Assembly: GCA_045654545.1 (NCBI GenBank)
Contig: JAZONO010000160.1
Coordinates: 1-11,033, forward strand
Origin: SIG588 sp045654545
Lineage (GTDB): Bacteria > Bacillota > Clostridia > Oscillospirales > Acutalibacteraceae
Reading direction: 5' to 3'
Length of the DNA: 11,033 nucleotides
Positions within the stretch are counted from its first letter, which is position 1. Each line of letters begins with the position of its first letter. The notes under the pieces were generated by a model. That model had not been told where the DNA came from, did not search any database, and saw only the letters and a program-made list of their open reading frames with translations. A program made the translations under genes and the position numbers. This document shows, piece by piece, positions 6,296 through 11,033 of this stretch.

Positions 6296-7822
6296 ATGAA
6301 AAAACCGCTTACTCTCATCATTATGGACGGTTTCGGCATCAACGAAGCGGAATACGGCAACGCCATCAAGGCGGCCAACACCCCCCGTTTGAACGAACTG
6401 TTCGCCAACAACCCCACTACCACCATCGGTGCTTCGGGGTTGGATGTCGGTCTGCCGGATGGGCAGATGGGCAACAGCGAAGTGGGGCACACCAACATTG
6501 GTGCCGGTCGCGTGGTGTACCAAATGCTGGTGAAGATTTCGAAATCCATCACCGATGGCGACTTCTTCGAAAACGCCGCCCTGCTGGCGGCGGTGGAAAA
6601 CTGCAAAAAGAACGGCACGGCATTGCACCTGATGGGTCTGCTTTCGGACGGTGGCGTGCACAGCCACAACGAGCACCTCTACGGTCTGTTGGAACTGGCT
6701 AAGCGCCACGGTCTTGAAAAGGTGTACGTCCACGCGCTGATGGACGGTCGTGACGTGCCGCCCACCTCGGGTGTGGACTTTATGCAAGCGCTGTGTGATA
6801 AGATGGACGAGATCGGCGTGGGTAAGGTTGCTACCGTGTGCGGCCGCTACTATGCGATGGACCGCGACTTCGCGTGGGATCGCGTGGTGAAGGCATATGC
6901 CGCGATGGTGTACGGTGAAGGTAACGAAGCCGTGTGCCCCGTGCAGGCGATGAAGGATTCCTATGCCGCCGGTGTCACCGACGAATTCGTGGTGCCCACC
7001 GTGCTGGATAAGGAAGGCACCATCGGTGCCAACGACAGCGTGGTGTTCTTCAACTTCCGTCCCGACCGTGCGCGTCAGATCACTCGTGCGTTTGTGGACG
7101 AAGCGTTCGATGGCTTTGAGCGCAAGTACGGTATGTTCCCGCTCAACTTCGTGTGTATGACCCAGTACGATGCGACCATGCCGAACGTGTCGGTCGCCTT
7201 CGGTCCGCAGGAACTCACCATGACGATGGGCGAAGTGTTGAGCCGTAACGGGCTCACCCAGTTGCGCATTGCGGAAACGCAGAAGTATGCGCACGTCACC
7301 TTCTTCTTCAACGGCGGCGAGGAGCGCGTGTTCGAAGGGGAGGATCGCGTGTTGATCCAGTCGCCCGACGTGCCCACCTTCGATCTGCAACCCGAAATGA
7401 GCGCGTATCCCGTGTGTGACGAAGCGGTGAAGCGCATCGAATCGGGTAAATACGACGTCATCATCCTGAACTATGCGAACTGCGATATGGTCGGTCACAC
7501 GGGTGTGTTTGATGCGGCGGTCGCGGCGGTGCAGGCGGTGGACGAATGTGTCGGTCGCGTGGTGGATGCCACTTTGAAGATGGGCGGCAGCGCCATCATC
7601 ACGGCGGATCACGGCAATGCGGATAAGATGTACGAGCCGGACGGCAGTCCGTTCACGGCGCACACCACCTTCCCCGTGCCGTTCTGCGTGGTGGGGTATC
7701 CCTGCACCCTGCGTCAGACCCACGGTCGCTTGGCGGACATTGCGCCCACGATGCTCACCATCCTGGGTGTGGATCAGCCGGCGGACATGGACGGCGAGAC
7801 CATGATCGAAAAAAGCCTGTAA
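6296..7822 (+). CDS. gpmI: 2,3-bisphosphoglycerate-independent phosphoglycerate mutase
   Basis: 508-residue cofactor-independent phosphoglycerate mutase (alkaline phosphatase superfamily, usually about 510), interconverting 3- and 2-phosphoglycerate, with two manganese ions. Visible sites: IIMDGFG (8-14, metal Asp11), GNSEVGHTNIGAGR (59-72, Ser61 as phosphorylated Ser), GGVHSH (119-124, His122), MDGRDVPP (149-156), GRYYAMDRD (183-191), FNFRPDRARQ (252-261, Arg255 and Arg258), ETQKYAHVTFFFNGG (327-341, Lys330), NYANCDMVGHTG (392-403, Asp397/His401), TADHGNADKM (436-445, Asp438/His439) and the AHTT His456. The start at 6296 is preceded by GGAAAGGAAG. The frame stays open upstream to 6209, but that part runs through the intercistronic hairpin. 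Third gene of the glycolytic operon. Enolase does not follow, unlike many Firmicutes. Confidence 0.97.
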   Translation: MKKPLTLIIMDGFGINEAEYGNAIKAANTPRLNELFANNPTTTIGASGLDVGLPDGQMGNSEVGHTNIGAGRVVYQMLVKISKSITDGDFFENAALLAAVENCKKNGTALHLMGLLSDGGVHSHNEHLYGLLELAKRHGLEKVYVHALMDGRDVPPTSGVDFMQALCDKMDEIGVGKVATVCGRYYAMDRDFAWDRVVKAYAAMVYGEGNEAVCPVQAMKDSYAAGVTDEFVVPTVLDKEGTIGANDSVVFFNFRPDRARQITRAFVDEAFDGFERKYGMFPLNFVCMTQYDATMPNVSVAFGPQELTMTMGEVLSRNGLTQLRIAETQKYAHVTFFFNGGEERVFEGEDRVLIQSPDVPTFDLQPEMSAYPVCDEAVKRIESGKYDVIILNYANCDMVGHTGVFDAAVAAVQAVDECVGRVVDATLKMGGSAIITADHGNADKMYEPDGSPFTAHTTFPVPFCVVGYPCTLRQTHGRLADIAPTMLTILGVDQPADMDGETMIEKSL

Positions 7823-7875
7823 ATGTGATCACAAAACGAGGGAAACTCCGAGGGGTACGCGCCATATTGAAAAAT

Positions 7876-7896
7876 TGCCCGAAAACGGCACTTTTT
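7876..7896 (+). terminator. Weak terminator-like hairpin after gpmI
   Basis: TGCCCG/CGGCA pair around an AAAA loop with one bulged C, followed by C and five T (7892-7896). The stem is short, and it sits just upstream of a much stronger terminator, so it may be only a first, inefficient stop. Confidence 0.35.
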
Positions 7897-7912
7897 CCGT
7901 AATAATGCGTTA

Positions 7913-7954
7913 AAAATCCGCGGTACGCGACAGCGTTACCGCGGATTTTCGCCT
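7913..7954. terminator. Bidirectional rho-independent terminator
   Basis: A perfect 13-bp stem AAAATCCGCGGTA (7913-7925)/TACCGCGGATTTT (7937-7949) continues inward with CGC/GCG and a 4-base loop GACA. The T-rich 3' side on the plus strand (TTTT, then CGCCTTTT) and the T-run on the opposite strand (five A at 7912-7916 on plus) mean it can stop transcription from both sides. It ends the pgk-tpiA-gpmI operon. Confidence 0.88.
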
Positions 7955-7993
7955 TTTCTTACGAAAAAATGTCTCGTTTTCGGGTGCCTTGCA

Positions 7994-8110
7994 GTTTTGT
8001 AGGGATTCGGTTGGATACTCCGCGCCGCCAAAAAACGCAGGAATACCGGCGTATGGCGAGGATTTTTGGCAAGCGGTGTGCCAACCGAATCCGAAAAACC
8101 AGTTTTCAAT
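7994..8110. repeat. Long imperfect inverted repeat in the gpmI-mannosidase intergenic region
   Basis: The 431 bases between gpmI and the mannosidase hold no convincing gene. The main structure is a long hairpin: GGATTCGGTTGG (8003-8014) is the exact reverse complement of 8081-8092. Further in, CCGC (8020-8023) pairs with GCGG (8073-8076), GCCAAAAA (8027-8034) pairs with TTTTTGGC (8063-8070), and ATAC/GTAT (8043-8054) close the centre. A GTTTT/AAAAC match lies outside. Two minus-strand frames here follow the palindrome and have no ribosome site, so I do not call them. It may be a dispersed repeat or a structured RNA. Confidence 0.6.
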
Positions 8111-8119
8111 ATGGTGCAC

Positions 8120-8135
8120 ACCCCTATAATGGGGT
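8120..8135. repeat. Small hairpin ACCCC/GGGGT
   Basis: ACCCC (8120-8124) and GGGGT (8131-8135) flank TATAAT. It lies about 50 bases upstream of the mannosidase -35 box. It could be an operator, or just a short chance repeat. The TATAAT has no plausible -35 box 17 bases upstream, so I do not call a promoter here. Confidence 0.3.
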
Positions 8136-8185
8136 TTGCCTCGTTTTTCATACTATATATATATTAAAAATAAAGCGAGAATCTA

Positions 8186-8214
8186 TTGACATTTTTAGGA
8201 TATTTTGGCACAAT
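8186..8214 (+). promoter_or_regulatory. Sigma-A promoter of the alpha-mannosidase
   Basis: A perfect TTGACA at 8186-8191 is followed after 17 bases by CACAAT (8209-8214), a four-of-six match to the -10 consensus. The AT-rich tract at 8152-8175 just upstream resembles an UP element. The start would be near 8221, with a leader of about 33 bases. The weak -10 suggests possible activator dependence, but no clear CcpA (cre) site was found. Confidence 0.72.
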
Positions 8215-8240
8215 AGAGTTGCAAACTTTTACCCAATACG

Positions 8241-8245
8241 GGAGG
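8241..8245 (+). promoter_or_regulatory. Ribosome binding site of the alpha-mannosidase
   Basis: GGAGG lies 8 bases before the ATG at 8254 and fixes this start; no other in-frame start with a site is near. Confidence 0.85.
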
Positions 8246-8253
8246 TCTGAATT

Positions 8254-10956
8254 ATGAACAAACAGCAAAATAAAGTGTTTTGTGTAATCTCGCACACCCA
8301 CTGGGACCGTGAATGGTACATGCCGCTCGAGCAGTTCCGTCACCGCCTGGTGGATCTGATGGATCACTTGCTCGATACGTTGGCGGCACAGCCGTCGTAC
8401 ATTTTCCATTTGGATGCCCAAACGGTGGTGTTGGAGGACTATTTGGCGGTGCGCCCCGAAAAGCGTGAGCAGTTGCGCCAATTCATTTCGCGCCGTCGCT
8501 TGATGATCGGGCCTTTCTTCCTGCAAAACGACTTCTACCTCACCAGCGGTGAGGCGACTGTGCGCAACATTTTGGAAGGGCAAAAGTTGTGCCGCGAATT
8601 CGGCGGTTCGGCAAAAGCCGGTTACGCGGCAGACCAGTTCGGCAACGCATCGCAGTTGCCGCAGATCTTGCGCGATTTTGGATTTGACAACTTTATCTTT
8701 GGTCGCGGCTTCTCGCAGCGCGACATAGCGGCGGACGGCACCGTCACCCCCAAAAAGACCCCGACCGAATTCATCTGGAAAGGACCCGACGGATCGGAAG
8801 TGTTGGCGATCCATATGCGCCATTGGTACAATAATGCCCAGCGTTTCTCGGAGGATATCGAAAAAGCCACGCGGTTTTTGCGTGCCATGACCGCACCCTA
8901 CAACGATGAGTTGACGGCAACGCCCTACATTTTGCTGATGAACGGCGTGGATCACCTGGAAGCGCAGGCGGAGATCCGTGACATCATCGATAAAGTGCAG
9001 GAAAAGTTGGATGATGGCGAGTACTTCGTGCAGTACAATATGGACGACTACGTGGATGCCGTGAAGCAGTACGTGGAGGATAACCACGTTGAATTGCAGA
9101 CGGTGGAAGGCGAAATGCGTGTGGACAGCGGTCTGACCACCTTGCAGGGCACCTTGTCCTCGCGTTCCTACTTGAAAACGGCAAACGTGCGTGCACAGGC
9201 GATGCTTGAAAACCGCTTGGAGCCGTTGTATGCCATGATGGAACGCTACGGCATGAAGGGCGTGTATCCGCACGACCGTTTGGTCTACACCTGGAAAAAC
9301 ATCATCCGCAACCATCCGCACGATTCTATCTGCGGTTGCAGTACCGATGCGGTGCACCGTCACATGGAAAACCGCTATGCGGAGATCTTTGAGTTTGCCG
9401 AAGAGCAGTTGCGCCGTGCCATGCTCACGGCGACGGAACACACCGCCATGGCGCGTGCGGCAGGCGATCAGGATTACATCATCACGGTGGCGAACACGCT
9501 TTCCACGCCGCTTCGCGGTGCGGTGGAAGTGCAGTTGAAGATGCTGTGCAGTGACGATATGGAAAACTTCCGCATCGTGGATGGCGACGGACGTGACGTG
9601 GAGTTTATTGTGGTGGAAAAGAAACGCCGCTCCACCGCGGTGTACAGCGCTATCAATCTGCCCGGTTGGGTAGAAGTGTTCGACTACACCATTCAACTGG
9701 ATGCCGGCGACGTGGCACCGTTTGCGTTTAAGTCGTTCTTGGTGACGGCAGGGGAGAGCACCCCGACTGTGGCGGCGTTCGATGCCACACTTCCCACCGT
9801 GATCGAAAACGATCTGCTCACCGTGTCGGTTTCGGCCGACGGTCGCGTGGATATCACCGATCGCAAGAGCGGTCGTACCTTAAAGGATTGCCTGCGTGCG
9901 GAAGACCGCGAGGATAACGGCGATTCCTATATGTTTAAGCCGGAGGGACACGCCCCATTGTATTCCGACGATTGGGCAAAAACGGTCACCTTGACGGCGC
10001 ACACCGCACTCAAACAGGCGGTGAAGATCGAATACACGATGGATCTGCCGCTCTATTACGACGAGGCGGCAAATGCCCGTTCCACCGAAATGGCAACCTC
10101 CAAACTCACGCTGGAACTGACGCTGTATCGCGGTCGTCCGTTTGTGGAGATCGACTATACACTGGATAACGCCTCGCGCGATCATCACCTTGCTCTGTGT
10201 GTGGATACCGATATTGCGCCGGTGGAATCCTATGCCGACAGCATGTTCGACGTGGTGCGCCGCACGGGCGATATGCACTACCACACCACCCCCATCAAGA
10301 TCGATCCGAACGCCTCCTTTGCGCTGTTGCAGGAAAACGGGCGCGGTGTGGCGGTGTTCACCGAGGGTACGCACGAGTACATGCATCCCGAAGATAAACT
10401 CAACCGTCTGTCCTTCGGTTTGGTGCGTGCCACGGGCGGCATCCTCCACGACGGTCATGAACTGTGGTGCACCCCCGAAAACCAGTGCCTGCGCACCATG
10501 AGCGGTCGTTTGGCGGTGGCGCTGTTTGAAGGCGACTTCGTGGCGGCGAACATCCCGGCAATGTCGCTGGCGTTCCGCGCACCGCTGTTGCCGTTCGGCA
10601 CGGCGTGCGACAGCCGCAAGTTTGCCGGTGGTCGTCCCTGCGTGCAGGATACCACCCTCACGGAATTCTTCTATTTCCCCGATTCCTATCCCGACGTGGC
10701 CATCGCAGATAACACCTCTGCCATTGATGTGGTGGGCGACGGTGTGGCGTTCTCGGCTTTCAAACTGTGCGAGGATGAAAGCGGTTTGATCCTGCGTCTG
10801 TTCAACTACACGGAGGAAGAAACCACCGTTACCGTCAAAGCGGTGGGCGACATTTTCCGCACCCGTATGGATGAGATCGCGCGTGTGTTCCTCGGCAAGA
10901 ACGAGGCAACCCTCACCTTGCGCGGCAAAGAGATTGCAACCTTGTGCTTGCAATAA
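8254..10956 (+). CDS. Glycoside hydrolase family 38 alpha-mannosidase
   Basis: 900-residue GH38 alpha-mannosidase, a zinc-dependent retaining enzyme that releases mannose from alpha-linked mannosides. Domain order: catalytic barrel (about 8-275), helical middle domain (about 280-380), C-terminal beta-sandwich region (about 400-900). Key residues: HTHWDREW (14-21, zinc ligands His16 and Asp18), YAADQFGNASQLPQIL (124-139, nucleophile and zinc ligand Asp127), LLMNGVDHLEAQ (227-238) and NHPHDSICGCSTDAVH (353-368, zinc ligand probably His356). No signal peptide or membrane segment is seen, so it should act in the cytoplasm on imported short glycans. Bacterial relatives of similar size include E. 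coli MngB (mannosylglycerate hydrolase) and streptococcal alpha-1,3-mannosidases, so the substrate cannot be assigned from sequence alone. It stands alone between its own promoter and terminator, with no transporter or kinase beside it in the window. Confidence 0.94.
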   Translation: MNKQQNKVFCVISHTHWDREWYMPLEQFRHRLVDLMDHLLDTLAAQPSYIFHLDAQTVVLEDYLAVRPEKREQLRQFISRRRLMIGPFFLQNDFYLTSGEATVRNILEGQKLCREFGGSAKAGYAADQFGNASQLPQILRDFGFDNFIFGRGFSQRDIAADGTVTPKKTPTEFIWKGPDGSEVLAIHMRHWYNNAQRFSEDIEKATRFLRAMTAPYNDELTATPYILLMNGVDHLEAQAEIRDIIDKVQEKLDDGEYFVQYNMDDYVDAVKQYVEDNHVELQTVEGEMRVDSGLTTLQGTLSSRSYLKTANVRAQAMLENRLEPLYAMMERYGMKGVYPHDRLVYTWKNIIRNHPHDSICGCSTDAVHRHMENRYAEIFEFAEEQLRRAMLTATEHTAMARAAGDQDYIITVANTLSTPLRGAVEVQLKMLCSDDMENFRIVDGDGRDVEFIVVEKKRRSTAVYSAINLPGWVEVFDYTIQLDAGDVAPFAFKSFLVTAGESTPTVAAFDATLPTVIENDLLTVSVSADGRVDITDRKSGRTLKDCLRAEDREDNGDSYMFKPEGHAPLYSDDWAKTVTLTAHTALKQAVKIEYTMDLPLYYDEAANARSTEMATSKLTLELTLYRGRPFVEIDYTLDNASRDHHLALCVDTDIAPVESYADSMFDVVRRTGDMHYHTTPIKIDPNASFALLQENGRGVAVFTEGTHEYMHPEDKLNRLSFGLVRATGGILHDGHELWCTPENQCLRTMSGRLAVALFEGDFVAANIPAMSLAFRAPLLPFGTACDSRKFAGGRPCVQDTTLTEFFYFPDSYPDVAIADNTSAIDVVGDGVAFSAFKLCEDESGLILRLFNYTEEETTVTVKAVGDIFRTRMDEIARVFLGKNEATLTLRGKEIATLCLQ

Positions 10957-10964
10957 TGTGAAAC

Positions 10965-11003
10965 AACAAAATCCCGAGGCCAACGGACTCGGGGTTTTGT
11001 TTT
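10965..11003 (+). terminator. Rho-independent terminator after the alpha-mannosidase
   Basis: AACAAAATCCCGAG (10965-10978) pairs with CTCGGGGTTTTGTT (10988-11001), 14 pairs including one G-U, around a 9-base loop. The 3' arm is itself T-rich and runs into TTTTG (11000-11004). It begins 8 bases after the stop codon. The last 30 bases of the window show nothing further. Confidence 0.9.
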
Positions 11004-11033
11004 GGGGGTTATCAAACGGCAGGGGGGTGTTCG

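Noticed and set aside
7824..7833. TGTGATCACA palindrome just after gpmI, resembling CRP half-sites
   Set aside because: The half-sites are joined without the 6-base spacer a CRP site needs, and it lies at the end of an operon, not upstream of a promoter.
7910..8151. Two overlapping minus-strand frames of about 70 codons
   Set aside because: They run through the terminator and the long palindrome, lack ribosome sites, and have no recognisable domain.
1..11033. tRNA, rRNA, CRISPR array, riboswitch or integrase
   Set aside because: I looked for cloverleaf-like sequence, regularly spaced direct repeats, known riboswitch cores and recombinase motifs and saw none.

Overview
The window looks like chromosomal DNA from a Gram-positive, endospore-lineage Firmicute (Bacillota), most likely an uncultured gut-type member of class Clostridia. 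The evidence is strong AAGGAG/GGAGG ribosome binding sites, textbook sigma-A promoters (TTGACA/TTGAAA, 17-base spacers), intrinsic terminators, a SpoIID-type sporulation protein and moderately high GC coding DNA. A finer placement (for example Oscillospirales) is a guess.

Layout, left to right. Bases 1-341 hold no convincing gene. They form a block of nested inverted repeats whose outermost 10 bases (1-10 and 332-341) are exact reverse complements, and the right end runs into the stop codon of the next gene. A minus-strand SpoIID-like gene (340-1332) follows, divergent from a plus-strand unit of citrate synthase (1549-2898) plus a polytopic membrane protein of unknown function (2911-3942). 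That unit has a consensus promoter at 1464-1492 and ends at a terminator at 3959-4005. Next is a lower-glycolysis operon, pgk-tpiA-gpmI (4154-7822), from a near-consensus promoter at 4038-4066, with a strong hairpin between tpiA and gpmI. It ends at a bidirectional terminator at 7913-7954. A 431-base intergenic region then carries a second long imperfect hairpin/inverted repeat (about 7994-8110) and a sigma-A promoter with an AT-rich upstream tract. This drives a single-gene unit encoding a cytoplasmic GH38 alpha-mannosidase (8254-10956), closed by a terminator at 10965-11003.

Most of the window is central carbon metabolism: citrate synthase feeds the TCA or glutamate branch, Pgk/TpiA/GpmI cover the triose part of glycolysis, and the mannosidase probably releases mannose from imported glycans. 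I see no defence system, prophage, CRISPR array, integrase or obviously new multi-gene system. The least explained items are the two intergenic palindromic blocks, the unknown membrane protein behind citrate synthase, an extra segment in Pgk, and the tpiA-gpmI hairpin.
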